Shown here in pieces: positions 1-8,295 of a stretch of 19,071 bases of DNA (its first letter is position 1; the number at the start of each line of letters is the position of its first letter). The stretch is from NCBI GenBank assembly GCA_031178565.1, contig JAPSIU010000021.1, forward strand, positions 1 to 19,071. Direction: 5' to 3'. Made by a program: the position numbers and the translations under genes. Origin of the DNA: Leucobacter sp. (GTDB lineage Bacteria > Actinomycetota > Actinomycetes > Actinomycetales > Microbacteriaceae). Below the pieces are notes generated by a model. The model saw nothing but the letters and a program-made list of their open reading frames with translations. It searched no databases and was not told the DNA's origin.

Positions 1-2
1 AT

Positions 3-461
3 GTCCGGAGCCGTGCGCTGGACATCGTGCTGCTGAACGAGTTCGACTACGACGAGTCGGGCGAGTCCGCGGAAGTGTTCCGGGATGGTGTCATCGGACT
101 GCTCACGAGGTTCGCGAGATCATCCGTCCTGGAGGTCCTCAACATGGACTACGTGAAGGCCGCGAGCGCGAAGGGCCTCCCGGCGCGCACGGTGGTGTTC
201 CGATACGTGCTTCGCGGGGCGCTGGTTCCGATCATCGCCGTCGTCGGCATCGCGTTCGGGTCCCTGCTCGCCGGTGCGGTGCTCACCGAGCAGGTCTTCG
301 CCTGGCACGGGATCGGCGAACTCGCCTACAACGCGGCCACGAAGCTCGATCTTCCCGTGGTCATGGGCGTGGGCCTGCTCGTCGGCATCACCTACATCTG
401 CGTGAATCTCGTCGTCGACATCGTCTACGGTCTCGTCGACCCGAGAGTGAGGACGACATGA
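3..461 (+). CDS. Peptide ABC transporter permease, DppB/OppB-type, 5' partial
   Basis: Inner-membrane subunit of a peptide/nickel-type ABC importer; only the C-terminal part is present. The frame is open to the left window edge. The stretch RFARSSVLEVLNMDYVKAA, then AKGLP and a loop ending in RGALVPI, is the conserved cytoplasmic EAA region that contacts the ATPases. It is followed by two hydrophobic segments and the usual DppB ending VDIVYGLVDPRVR. The stop overlaps the next permease start by four bases (ATGA). Residues upstream of about position 95 are odd: an acidic stretch rich in Asp, Glu and Ser stands where DppB proteins have a hydrophobic segment (the second DppB at 8368 has HHLVLPVIALTISAG there). 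A GTG at 27 could be called as a start but would be an artefact of the truncation. The family is clear; the substrate is not known. Confidence 0.85.
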   Translation, partial: VRSRALDIVLLNEFDYDESGESAEVFRDGVIGLLTRFARSSVLEVLNMDYVKAASAKGLPARTVVFRYVLRGALVPIIAVVGIAFGSLLAGAVLTEQVFAWHGIGELAYNAATKLDLPVVMGVGLLVGITYICVNLVVDIVYGLVDPRVRTT

Positions 462-1336
462 CGGCGACCGCACCGACCGTGCGACTGCGGAAGACCCTCC
501 GCGTCCCCTCGGCCCTCCGCTCCCCGCTCGGGTACATCGGCGCCGGCATCGTGCTGGTCTGGGCGTTCATCGCCGCCGCAGCCCCCTGGCTGGCACCCTT
601 CGACCCCCTCGCCGACGAGTTCCAGCGCCTCCAGCCGCCGAACGGGACCAACCTGATGGGCACCGACGCCGTCGGTCGCGACGTGCTGTCGCGCGTGATC
701 TACGGAGCCCGGACCTCGATGCCGCTCGCGTTCCTCATCGTCGTGAGCTCCATGGTCATCGGGACCGTCGTCGGCGCAGTCGCCGGCTACTTCGGCAGGG
801 TCGTCGACGAAGTGCTGATGCGGATCACGGATATCGTGTTCGCCTTTCCGTCGATCATTCTCGCGATGGTGATCGCGGCCGCGCTCGGCCCCAGCCTGAC
901 GAACGCGTTCATCGCGCTCGTGCTGGTCTCCTGGCCGAGCTACGCCAGAGTCGCACGGTCGCTCGTGATCGTCGCGCGGAAGCACGACTACGTGATCGCC
1001 GGCCAGCTGCTCGGCGCCGGCCCCTTCACCTCTCTGAGAAGAGACGTCATGCCCAATGTCGTCTCGCCGCTGTTCGTGCTGGGCTCCCTCAACGTGGGGA
1101 CGGCGATCCTCGAGCTCGCCGGCCTCTCATTCCTCGGGCTCGGAGCGATCCCTCCGCTGCCGGACTGGGGCGCCGCCGTCTCCGAGGGCGTGCACCACTT
1201 CTCGGCGTGGTGGATCTCGTTGTATCCGGGGCTCGCCATCCTGACCGTGGTCGTCGCCTTCAACCTCTTCGGCGATTCGCTGCGAGACTCTCTCGACCCG
1301 TCGACCGCGAAGCAGATCAAGGGAGGTCGGCTGTGA
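458..1336 (+). CDS. Peptide ABC transporter permease, DppC/OppC-type
   Basis: Second membrane subunit of the same importer, 292 residues, a normal length for DppC. A basic N-terminus is followed by a membrane segment near residues 25-47. Next comes the typical periplasmic OppC_N region with MGTDAVGRDVLSRVIYGAR, then about five more hydrophobic segments. The EAA region reads ARKHDYVIAGQLLGAG with the following RRDVMPNVVSPL. The late motif LSFLGLGAIPPLPDWGAAVSEG is diagnostic of DppC proteins. The start codon overlaps the preceding stop (ATGA) and the stop overlaps the next start (GTGA), so translation is probably coupled. It should pair with the upstream DppB-like subunit; the peptide specificity cannot be read from the permease. 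Confidence 0.93.
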   Translation: MTATAPTVRLRKTLRVPSALRSPLGYIGAGIVLVWAFIAAAAPWLAPFDPLADEFQRLQPPNGTNLMGTDAVGRDVLSRVIYGARTSMPLAFLIVVSSMVIGTVVGAVAGYFGRVVDEVLMRITDIVFAFPSIILAMVIAAALGPSLTNAFIALVLVSWPSYARVARSLVIVARKHDYVIAGQLLGAGPFTSLRRDVMPNVVSPLFVLGSLNVGTAILELAGLSFLGLGAIPPLPDWGAAVSEGVHHFSAWWISLYPGLAILTVVVAFNLFGDSLRDSLDPSTAKQIKGGRL

Positions 1337-2163
1337 ACCGCGGACTGCAGGTGCGCGACCTCACGCTGCAAGCGGGAGGGACGCAGATCATCAAGGGGAT
1401 CGGCTTCGACGTACCGGCGGGGAGCATCACGGGCCTGGCGGGGGAGTCCGGGTCGGGCAAGACCATGACCGGTCTGTCGATCTGCGGGCTCCATCCCAAG
1501 GGGGCGAGACGCGGGGGGAGGATCGAGTTCGAAGGCCGAGACCTGATCGGCCTCTCCGAGCGGGAGATGAACGCCTGCCGGGGCAACGACATCGCGATGA
1601 TCTTTCAGGACCCCTCGGCGTCCCTGCATCCGATGCTCCGGATCGAGGAGCAACTGACCGATCACTTCCGGTTCCACGAGCGGACGACGCGGCGCGCGGC
1701 GCGGGAGCGGGCGATGTCGGTTCTCGAGTCCCTCCGAGTTCCCGATCCGGCCTCGGCTCTGAGGAAGTATCCCCACCAGTTCTCGGGCGGCCAGCTGCAG
1801 CGGATCGCGATCGCGAGCGCGATGATGTGCGGCCCGAAGATCCTGATCGCGGACGAGCCGACGACCGCGCTCGACGTCACGGTGCAGGCGGGGATCCTGC
1901 GCCTGCTGCGCGAGCTGTGCGACGAGGTCGGCTTGGCGATCCTGCTCGTGAGCCACGACCTCGGGGTGATGTCCGCCGTCGCGGACACGCTCATCGTGAT
2001 GCGGCACGGCGCGATCGTGGAGTCGGGCACCCGCCTCGACGTGATCACCTCGCCGAAAGAGCCCTACACGCGCTCGCTCATCGACGCGCTTCCCGCCGCG
2101 GCAGCGCCCCCGGTGCACCGTCGCTCGGCCCCGCAGGCTTCGACACGAATCGAGCTGAAGTGA
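1333..2163 (+). CDS. Peptide ABC transporter ATPase, DppD-type
   Basis: Cytoplasmic ATPase of the importer, 276 residues. Seen: Walker A GESGSGKT at 37-44, Q-loop Gln92 in FQDP, signature FSGGQ at 150-154, Walker B ILIADEP with Asp174 and Glu175, and H-loop His208 in VSHD. The DEPTTALDVTVQ segment is typical of DppD. I chose the GTG at 1333 because it overlaps the permease stop (GTGA) and has an AAGGGAGGT ribosome site just upstream. The same frame is open further upstream, but that part lies inside the permease gene. The protein ends soon after the PYTRSLIDALP motif, so the C-terminal oligopeptide-transporter extension found in many DppD proteins is short. It should form a heterodimer with the ATPase encoded next. 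Confidence 0.93.
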   Translation: MNRGLQVRDLTLQAGGTQIIKGIGFDVPAGSITGLAGESGSGKTMTGLSICGLHPKGARRGGRIEFEGRDLIGLSEREMNACRGNDIAMIFQDPSASLHPMLRIEEQLTDHFRFHERTTRRAARERAMSVLESLRVPDPASALRKYPHQFSGGQLQRIAIASAMMCGPKILIADEPTTALDVTVQAGILRLLRELCDEVGLAILLVSHDLGVMSAVADTLIVMRHGAIVESGTRLDVITSPKEPYTRSLIDALPAAAAPPVHRRSAPQASTRIELK

Positions 2164-2942
2164 ACGTTCCGCTGCTCTCCGTCCAGCACCTCACGGTGGC
2201 CTACCGGCGCCCCGGCCTCGGGAAGCTCATCGCCGCCGACGACGTGTCGTTCGAGCTCGAGCGAGGCGAGGTGCTGGGGCTCGTCGGCGAGTCGGGCTGC
2301 GGCAAATCCACCCTCGCGAGGGCCGTCTGCGGATTGGAGGCCCCGGAGTCCGGGGAGATCCGGTTCGACGGGACCCCGGTGCGACGGTTGAAGAATCGCC
2401 GCAGGCCTCGCCGGCTCATGGGCATTCAGATGGTGTTCCAGAATCCGTACGCATCGCTCAATCCCAGGAGAACGGTGCGAAGCCAGATCGAAGACGGCCT
2501 GAGAGCCAACACCCGCGCCGAACGCTGGACGACGGCGGAGCTGCTCACGGAGATCGAACTCGATCAGTCCGCCGCGGACAAGCATCCGCACGAGTTCTCG
2601 GGCGGACAGCGTCAGCGCATCGCGATCGCCCGTGCGATCGCGGCAGGACCCGAGCTGCTCATCGGCGATGAACCGATCGCCTCGCTCGACGCTTCACTGC
2701 AGTCGAAGATCGCACTGCTCATGAGGAGACTGGCCATCGAGAGCGATGCCGCGCTGCTGTTCATCTCGCACGACCTCGCAGTGGTGCGGGGGGTCGCCGA
2801 CAGGATCGCGGTCATGGAGCGCGGACGGATCGTGGAGCGCGGTCCGGTGGACGACGTCTGGAACGATCCGAAGGATCCGTACACGCGGCGGCTCCTCGCC
2901 GCCATCCCGGTCGTGGACGGTCTGGGAAGGCTGCCCGGCTGA
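2160..2942 (+). CDS. Peptide ABC transporter ATPase, DppF-type
   Basis: Second ATPase of the importer, 260 residues. Seen: Walker A GESGCGKS at 43-50, Q-loop in VFQNPYASLNP, signature FSGGQRQR, Walker B LLIGDEPIASLD and H-loop ISHDLAVV. The GESGCGKS form and the NPYASLNPR stretch are typical of DppF. The GTG start overlaps the preceding stop (GTGA), and the stop overlaps the following dipeptidase ATG (TGATG). At 260 residues it is shorter than many DppF proteins (around 320), because both the linker after the Q-loop and the C-terminus are compact; no catalytic motif is missing. The ribosome site before it is weak, which fits translational coupling. Confidence 0.92.
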   Translation: MNVPLLSVQHLTVAYRRPGLGKLIAADDVSFELERGEVLGLVGESGCGKSTLARAVCGLEAPESGEIRFDGTPVRRLKNRRRPRRLMGIQMVFQNPYASLNPRRTVRSQIEDGLRANTRAERWTTAELLTEIELDQSAADKHPHEFSGGQRQRIAIARAIAAGPELLIGDEPIASLDASLQSKIALLMRRLAIESDAALLFISHDLAVVRGVADRIAVMERGRIVERGPVDDVWNDPKDPYTRRLLAAIPVVDGLGRLPG

Positions 2943-4234
2943 TGGCCGAGAATCACGAGCATCCCGGCCTCGCGTCAGCGGTGGAGCTGCTCTCGCGGAA
3001 CATGCTGATCGACGGGCACAACGACCTCCCCTCGATGCTCCGGAAAGTGACCGGCTACTCGGTCGACGGGCTCGACGTCGAGCGCGAAGACACGCACACC
3101 GACCTCGTCAGGCTTCGCCGGGGGAAGATCGGCGGGCAGTTCTGGTCGGTCTGGGTGCCCTCGTACCTGGGTGAGCAGCACGCCGTCGTCGCCGCTCTGG
3201 AGCAGATCGACGCGGTCTACCGTCTCGTCTCCCGGTATCCCGATGACCTCGGCATCGCCTACACCGCGGACGAGGCGGAGACCCAGTTCGCGCGCGGGCG
3301 GGTCGCGTCGCTCATCGGCCTCGAGGGAGGCCACTCGATCGCGGGATCGCTGGGTGCGCTGCGGATGTTCGCGAGGCTGGGGGTGCGGTACATCACGCTG
3401 ACGCACAACGACGACACGGAGTGGGCAGCCTCGGCGACCGGTCTGCATCCCGAAGCCGGACTGGGCGTTCACGGTGAGGCGATCATCCGCGAGATGAATA
3501 CGATCGGGCTCATCGTCGACCTGTCGCACACCGCGGAGTCGACTCAGCTGGAGGCGATCCGCATCTCGGAAGCCCCGGTCATCTTCTCGCACTCGTCGCT
3601 CCGCAGGCTCACGGACCATCCGAGGAACGTCTCGGATCGGGTCCTCGCCGCGCTGGCGGCGAACCGGGGCGTGCTGCAGTGCACCTTCGTGCCGGAGTTC
3701 GTCTCGGAGGAGGTCGCGCACTGGGACCTCGATCGACGCGCGTTCTGCACGCGGCTCAGAATCGAGCCGGACAATGAGGAGTACCTGCTCGGAACGAAAC
3801 CGAGGTACCCGAGAGCCCCACTGCCCGCTCAAACGCATCAGGACACGCTCGCCCGGAACGAGCAGGAACGGCTGCTGGGCGAGTCGAGGATCTCGGCTCG
3901 GCAGCAGCTTCTCCTGCGGGAGTGGTACGAGAACAACCCCATGCCCACCGCGACGCTGCAGCAGGTCGCGGATCACTTCGACGAAGCGCGCGAGCAGCTC
4001 GGGATCGAACACCTCGGAGTGAGCGGCGACTACGACGGCACGAAGGCGTTTCCGATGGGACTCGAGAACGTCAGCAGCTATCCGTACCTGTTCGCGGAGC
4101 TGATGAGCCGGGGGTGGTCCGAGCCCGATCTGATCCGGCTCGCCGGAGGGAACGTCCTCCGCCTCATGCGCGAGGTCGAGGAGCACGCGCAAGAGCCGAT
4201 GTGGCCCTCCGCCGTTCGGGGCAGCCGCGCCTGA
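2942..4234 (+). CDS. Membrane dipeptidase-like metallopeptidase (family M19)
   Basis: Zinc dipeptidase of the renal dipeptidase fold, 430 residues. All expected metal ligands are visible: His26 and Asp28 in DGHND, Glu128 in GLEGGHS, His196 in DLSHT, His217 in FSHS, and the active-site Asp363 in SGDYDG. His155 in LTHND matches the substrate-binding His. There is no signal peptide or membrane anchor, so it is probably cytoplasmic despite the family name. Between His217 and Asp363 there are about 75 more residues than in the human enzyme (His219 to Asp288): a charged insertion at about 255-335. The gene overlaps the ATPase stop by one base, so it is the last gene of the import operon and probably cleaves the imported dipeptide. 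Bacterial M19 enzymes often accept L,D-dipeptides; whether this one does is unknown. Confidence 0.92.
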   Translation: MAENHEHPGLASAVELLSRNMLIDGHNDLPSMLRKVTGYSVDGLDVEREDTHTDLVRLRRGKIGGQFWSVWVPSYLGEQHAVVAALEQIDAVYRLVSRYPDDLGIAYTADEAETQFARGRVASLIGLEGGHSIAGSLGALRMFARLGVRYITLTHNDDTEWAASATGLHPEAGLGVHGEAIIREMNTIGLIVDLSHTAESTQLEAIRISEAPVIFSHSSLRRLTDHPRNVSDRVLAALAANRGVLQCTFVPEFVSEEVAHWDLDRRAFCTRLRIEPDNEEYLLGTKPRYPRAPLPAQTHQDTLARNEQERLLGESRISARQQLLLREWYENNPMPTATLQQVADHFDEAREQLGIEHLGVSGDYDGTKAFPMGLENVSSYPYLFAELMSRGWSEPDLIRLAGGNVLRLMREVEEHAQEPMWPSAVRGSRA

Positions 4235-4279
4235 TCGGCTGGAGCGGCGGTCCGGGCGGGAGGCTGCCCCGCACGAGGC

Positions 4280-4295
4280 CTCGGCCGGGGCCGAG
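4280..4295 (+). terminator. Possible hairpin after the first peptide operon
   Basis: The 143-base gap between the dipeptidase and the hydrolase contains CTCGGC, a CGGG loop and GCCGAG, a short perfect stem. There is no T-run after it, so termination here is only a guess. Confidence 0.3.
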
Positions 4296-4332
4296 TTGTG
4301 ATCCGCGCGTTCCTCCATCTAAGTTGATCTCA

Positions 4333-4356
4333 GTCGATCACAGCGATCGCATCGAC
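4333..4356. promoter_or_regulatory. Inverted repeat upstream of the hydrolase gene, possible operator
   Basis: GTCGAT at 4333-4338 and ATCGAC at 4351-4356 form an inverted repeat with a 12-base spacer that itself contains the palindrome GCGATCGC. It ends 21 bases before the hydrolase ATG. I find no convincing -10 hexamer nearby. Repeats built on GATC are common by chance at this base composition, so the confidence is low. Confidence 0.2.
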
Positions 4357-4377
4357 GTGGAGGAGCGTGGTCCGCCG

Positions 4378-5288
4378 ATGGCCGAACTGAAGATCGGGAT
4401 CGCCCAGCGGGTCCCGCTGCCCTACGACGATCCCACCGCGGTGACGCGTCTTCGGTCCGACGTCGCCGCGACGCTCCGAGCGCACCCCGAGATCGGGCTG
4501 CTGGTCTATCCCGAGCTGCACCTCAACGGCGTCGAGCACCTGCCGGTCGACGCGCGCGAGGCCGCCCTCGAAGCAGCCGGGGTCCCGCTCGACTCGGAGC
4601 TCGTGCGCGAGCTCGGGGCGATCGCCGCGGAGCACGGGATCTGGTTCTGCCCCGGAAGCATCGGCGAGCGCGGTGGACCGAGCGAGCGCAGGCCAGGGGG
4701 AGAGCTCTACAACACGCAGCTGCTCTTCGGCCCCGAGGGTGCGCTGCGGGCCGGCTACCGGAAGGTGTTCCCCTGGCGGCCCTTCGAGACGCACACTCCG
4801 GGAACGGAGTTCGTCGTGTGCGATCTCGACGGGATGGGAGTCGCGGGGCTGTCCATCTGCTACGACGCGTGGTTCCCCGAGCACTCGAGGCATCTCGCGT
4901 GGCTCGGCGCCGACGTGGTGCTCAACGTCGTCAAGACGACGAGCGCCGATCGGGAGCAGGAGCTCGTGCTCGCCCGCGCGAACGCGATCGTCAATCAGAA
5001 CGTCGTCGTGAGTGTGAACTGCGCGGGCCCCGTCGGGCGCGGGCGAGCATCGTGGTCGGCCCCGAGGGCTGGGTCATGGCGGAGGCGGGGCTCGGCGAGG
5101 AGACGCTCGTCGTCTCGTTCGATCCCGGCCTCGTCGCCGAGGTCCGCGAGCGGGGCACCGCCTTCACCAACTGCCCCTGGAAGCAGTTCGGGGAGGGTGA
5201 TGCCGTGATCCCGCTGCCGATGTACGAGGGCCGGATCGACCCCGCGCGGTGGGCGCCGAGAGCAGTTCTGCCGGCTCCCCACGGGTGA
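4378..5288 (+). pseudogene. Carbon-nitrogen hydrolase (nitrilase superfamily), frameshifted
   Basis: Amidase/nitrilase-type enzyme that would hydrolyse a non-peptide C-N bond. The Glu-Lys-Cys triad is complete: Glu46 in YPELHLNG, Lys129 in GYRKVFPW and Cys161 in LSICYDAWFPE. The ATG at 4378 follows GGAGGAG at a good distance. The frame is intact through NCAGPVGRG (near 5043) and then becomes nonsense, ending at 5208. The expected continuation, SIVVGPEGWVMAEAGLG and onward, lies in the -1 frame and ends at 5288. One missing G in the GGG at 5041-5043 explains it exactly; restored, the protein has about 303 residues. It may be a sequencing error, a recent null mutation or, less likely, a recoding site. 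The unrestored protein keeps the triad but loses the C-terminal strands. Specificity is unknown; an amidase or carbamoyl-amino-acid hydrolase would fit the context. Confidence 0.82.
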
Positions 5289-5306
5289 CCGTCCCCTCGC
5301 CGGCTA

Positions 5307-5336
5307 TTGACCGGTGAGGGCGCATGCGCGTAGATT
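5307..5336 (+). promoter_or_regulatory. Sigma70-type promoter of the M24/peptide operon
   Basis: TTGACC at 5307-5312 and TAGATT at 5331-5336 with an 18-base spacer. Transcription would start near 5343. It lies in the 125-base gap between the hydrolase and the M24 gene, just upstream of the dyad at 5351-5369. Confidence 0.6.
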
Positions 5337-5350
5337 GTCGAAGTGGCCGC

Positions 5351-5369
5351 CTGTTGGTCTGACCAACAG
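5351..5369. promoter_or_regulatory. GntR/FadR-type operator, site 1
   Basis: CTGTTGGTCTGACCAACAG is a perfect 8-base inverted repeat around CTG. The core TTGGT-N3-ACCAA is at 5354-5366, starting 18 bases after the last base of the -10 hexamer, so it lies just downstream of the predicted transcription start. It contains TGGTCTGACCA, which matches the half-site arrangement bound by FadR. The same core at the same distance occurs before the RidA-like gene (12612-12624). A FadR-type regulator is encoded at 17973-18710. Binding is inferred, not shown. Confidence 0.7.
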
Positions 5370-5413
5370 TCGATATGGCGAAACGATCGACGTGCAAAGG
5401 AGCATGAATCAGA

Positions 5414-6634
5414 ATGTCGGCAGTGCATCGTGACCTCATCGCGGGTTCTGAGTACCAATCCCGGGTTCGCGCGCTGAGAGGACTGCTCGAGGAGCGGGGC
5501 CGGGACGCGGCGCTCGTGTGGGGGCGGGGCGGCGGCTCCGTCGATCGATGCTCCGACGTGCGGTACCTCACGGGCTTCTATCCGGTCTTCCCGACCATTC
5601 GGGATGTCCCCGGAGCATGGCGCGATCGCGGGCTCTGCGCGGTGCTCGTCACTGCGGACGAGGTCGTCCTCCTCTCCGACGACCCGTCGGCCGAGACCGC
5701 GGCTTCCGGAGTCACCTCCTCCGTGGTCCGTCACGGGATCTCGGATCGGAGCCTCGCGGGCGACCTGCTCGAGGAGCTGGGCCGACGACCCGAGATCGAG
5801 AGCCTCGTCCTCGTCGCAGGAGACGCCATGTCCGGGCATCACGCGAGGGCCCTGCTGCAGGACGATCGCTTCGCCGGCCTCGAGATCGACTGGGACGACG
5901 GAGTCGTCGAGCGTCTCCGGTGGAGGAAATCGGATGCGGAGATCCGGTTGATGCGCCGCGCCGCCGAGATCGCGGAGGAGGCGCTGGAAGCCGGATTCGC
6001 GAAGATCGCGCCGGGCGCGGCGGAGGCCGAGGTCATCGCGGCGATGGCGGCGGCGGTGACGCGCAACGAAGCGGTTCTCGCCAACGCGTTCGTCTACACG
6101 ACGTCGCTCGACGGGGAGGCCGAGGACAACCGCCTCCCGATCCACAGCGCGCGCCGGCTGTGCCGCGGAGACGTGTTCACCGTGGATCTGAGCGGCGTCT
6201 ACGCCGGCTACTTCTTCGACCTCGCTCGCAGCACGGTGGTCGGCGCGGCTCCGACGGCCGAGCAGACCCGGGCCTACGAGCTGGCGAAGGGCGTGGTCGA
6301 CGGCGTCGTCGAGCATCTGAGGCCCGGTTCGCGACTCGGAGACGCCTCCGCGGTCGGTACGCGCATGCTCCGCGAGGCCGGGATCGACCCGGACGACGCC
6401 GAATTCGCGGCGCGCGGGCACGGCCTCGGCCTCGGCTTCGAATCGCCCTGGGTGCGCGACGACTGCGATGTGATGCTCGAAACGGGAATGATCATCTCGA
6501 TCGAGCAGTTCGTCACGATCGGCGGAACGAGCGCCACCTACGAGCGGAACATCCTGATCGGAGCCGAAGGGCCCGAGGATCTGGTCGCGGTCAGGGACTT
6601 CTGGCCGGCGTCGAACGGAAGGGAAGCGGAGTGA
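5414..6634 (+). CDS. M24 family metallopeptidase (Xaa-Pro dipeptidase-like)
   Basis: Pita-bread-fold metallohydrolase of 406 residues, probably a cytoplasmic dipeptidase or aminopeptidase. A creatinase-type N-terminal domain covers about residues 10-165 and the catalytic domain about 175-395. All five metal ligands are present: Asp258 in VDLSG, Asp269 in FFDLARS, His336 in GHGLGLG, Glu364 in SIEQF and Glu377 in YERN. The ATG at 5414 follows AAAGGAG at 5396-5402 at 11 bases; an ATG at 5404 is out of frame and too close. It is the first gene of the operon, and its stop overlaps the binding-protein start by one base, so it probably processes what the transporter imports. Creatinase and ectoine hydrolase share this fold, so the substrate need not be a proline peptide. 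Confidence 0.88.
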   Translation: MSAVHRDLIAGSEYQSRVRALRGLLEERGRDAALVWGRGGGSVDRCSDVRYLTGFYPVFPTIRDVPGAWRDRGLCAVLVTADEVVLLSDDPSAETAASGVTSSVVRHGISDRSLAGDLLEELGRRPEIESLVLVAGDAMSGHHARALLQDDRFAGLEIDWDDGVVERLRWRKSDAEIRLMRRAAEIAEEALEAGFAKIAPGAAEAEVIAAMAAAVTRNEAVLANAFVYTTSLDGEAEDNRLPIHSARRLCRGDVFTVDLSGVYAGYFFDLARSTVVGAAPTAEQTRAYELAKGVVDGVVEHLRPGSRLGDASAVGTRMLREAGIDPDDAEFAARGHGLGLGFESPWVRDDCDVMLETGMIISIEQFVTIGGTSATYERNILIGAEGPEDLVAVRDFWPASNGREAE

Positions 6635-8295
6635 TGATGCTCTCGAACATGACTGGACGGGTCCGGCGGCGTCTCATCGCCGGCGCACTGATCGCTCCCG
6701 CGCTCGTGCTCACGGCGTGCTCCTCGGGTGAAGAGGCCGCGGGTCCGAAGCAGTTCGACTTCCTGCGCGAGCAGGCCACGACGCCGGAGGGCACGGGGCC
6801 GCTCGACCTGGTGCGGTGGAACCTTCCGTGGGGCGAGCCCTCGTCGCTGGACTGGGTGTACGCCTACGCCGACTCCGACAACACGACGCTCGCGAACATG
6901 TGCGAGGGGCTGATGCGGCAGAACGAGGACATGACGCTGAGCCCGGCCCTCGCGGAGGAGGTGTCGCACCCCGACGATCTCACCACGATCTTCACGATCC
7001 GTCAGGGCGTGACGTTCTGGGACGGCTCGCCGCTGACCGCCGAAGACGTCGCGTTCAGCCTCAACCGGCACATGGACGAGGCGGTGGGCTCGTACTGGGC
7101 GACCCCCTTCTACGATCGAGTGAGTTCGATCGAGGCCACAGGGGCGCACGAGGTCACCGTCAGATTCACGGAGCCCGACGCTCTGTTCGAGCGGATCCTG
7201 GCGACCGCCGCGGGCATCATCGGCAGCAAGGCCTACGTGGAGCAGGCCGGTGACGCCTACGGCACCGCGAGCGGCGGGATCATGTGCACCGGCCCCTTCG
7301 CCTTCGAGTCGTGGAAATCCGGATCCAACATCGTGATGCAGGCGAATCCCGACTACTGGGATCCCGAGCTGGTTCCGATGATCGAGCGGCTCGAGCTGAA
7401 CTTCGTGACCGACGAATCGACGATCTCGAACAGCCTCATCTCGGGAGACATCGACGGAGCGTACATGCCGCCCCTCTCGGCCACCGAGAAGCTCGTCGAG
7501 TCGGGTGAGGACAAGTTCGTGCTCGGCCTCGGCACCGACTGGATGGCGATCCGGCCGACGCACAAGGACGGCCCCATGCATCAGCTCGAGACACGACAGG
7601 CCCTGAGCCTCATCCTCGATCGGGAGGCCGTGGCGCAAGCGGTGTTCCGAGGGACCGCCGTGCCGGCGTCGACCCCCATCGCTCCGGGTGCCTGGGGCTA
7701 CGCGAAGGATGCGTGGCAGGCCGCCGCGGAAGAGCTTCCCGCCCCCGAGTTCGACGTGGAGCAGGCCAAGGAGCTCGTCCAGTCGGCCGGTCTCGAGGGC
7801 TCCGAGCTGAGCATCGCGATTCCAGCGGATAGCGAGGCGGAGGGCAAGGTCGCCGAGATCCTGACCGCGGGAGGAGACCAGATCGGGCTGAACATCCAGA
7901 TCGAGACGGTGCCGACCACGAGTTTCACCGAGCTCTACTTCGACGCGAAGGCGCGGGAGAACTACGACGCGTTCATCGTCTGGGAGTACGGCGCCGGCGT
8001 GGCGGACCCCATCGTCAGCATGAGCGAGTTCACGCCGCTGAGCGCCTACAACTACGGGGAGTACGACGACCCGATCGTCACGCAGAGCGTGGCCGACGGG
8101 CTCTCGACGCTCGATCCCGACGCGCGGGCCGAGATCCTCATCGAGGGGCAGGCGCGCATGGTGGAGGACCTGCCGCTGATCCCGATCGTGAACATGGAGA
8201 ACCGCCTGTTCCAGGGCGAGCGGATCACGGGGGCGACAGCCTCTCGGGCGAGCCTCTACTATCCGTGGGCGACGAAGATCGGCGCCGCCGAGTAG
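6634..8295 (+). CDS. Peptide ABC transporter substrate-binding lipoprotein (family 5)
   Basis: Extracytoplasmic receptor of the second peptide importer, 553 residues. The N-terminus has arginines (RVRRR), a hydrophobic stretch and the lipobox LTAC with Cys29, so it is a lipidated surface protein. The SBP family 5 core is clear: LSPALAEEV near the start, FTIRQGVTFWDGSPLTAEDVAFS, then NPDYWDPE and a closing region DLPLIPIVNMENR. The ATG at 6634 overlaps the M24 stop (TGATG) with purine-rich AAGGGAAG upstream; GTG 6631 and ATG 6637 are in-frame alternatives. The length is normal for DppA/OppA proteins. The binding pocket cannot be read for specificity. A short hairpin follows the gene. Confidence 0.93.
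   Translation: MMLSNMTGRVRRRLIAGALIAPALVLTACSSGEEAAGPKQFDFLREQATTPEGTGPLDLVRWNLPWGEPSSLDWVYAYADSDNTTLANMCEGLMRQNEDMTLSPALAEEVSHPDDLTTIFTIRQGVTFWDGSPLTAEDVAFSLNRHMDEAVGSYWATPFYDRVSSIEATGAHEVTVRFTEPDALFERILATAAGIIGSKAYVEQAGDAYGTASGGIMCTGPFAFESWKSGSNIVMQANPDYWDPELVPMIERLELNFVTDESTISNSLISGDIDGAYMPPLSATEKLVESGEDKFVLGLGTDWMAIRPTHKDGPMHQLETRQALSLILDREAVAQAVFRGTAVPASTPIAPGAWGYAKDAWQAAAEELPAPEFDVEQAKELVQSAGLEGSELSIAIPADSEAEGKVAEILTAGGDQIGLNIQIETVPTTSFTELYFDAKARENYDAFIVWEYGAGVADPIVSMSEFTPLSAYNYGEYDDPIVTQSVADGLSTLDPDARAEILIEGQARMVEDLPLIPIVNMENRLFQGERITGATASRASLYYPWATKIGAAE

Noticed and set aside
5404..5433. ATG at 5404 just after AAAGGAG, upstream of the M24 gene
   Set aside because: Only one base separates it from the ribosome site and the frame ends after nine codons. 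The ATG at 5414 gives the M24 protein with suitable spacing.
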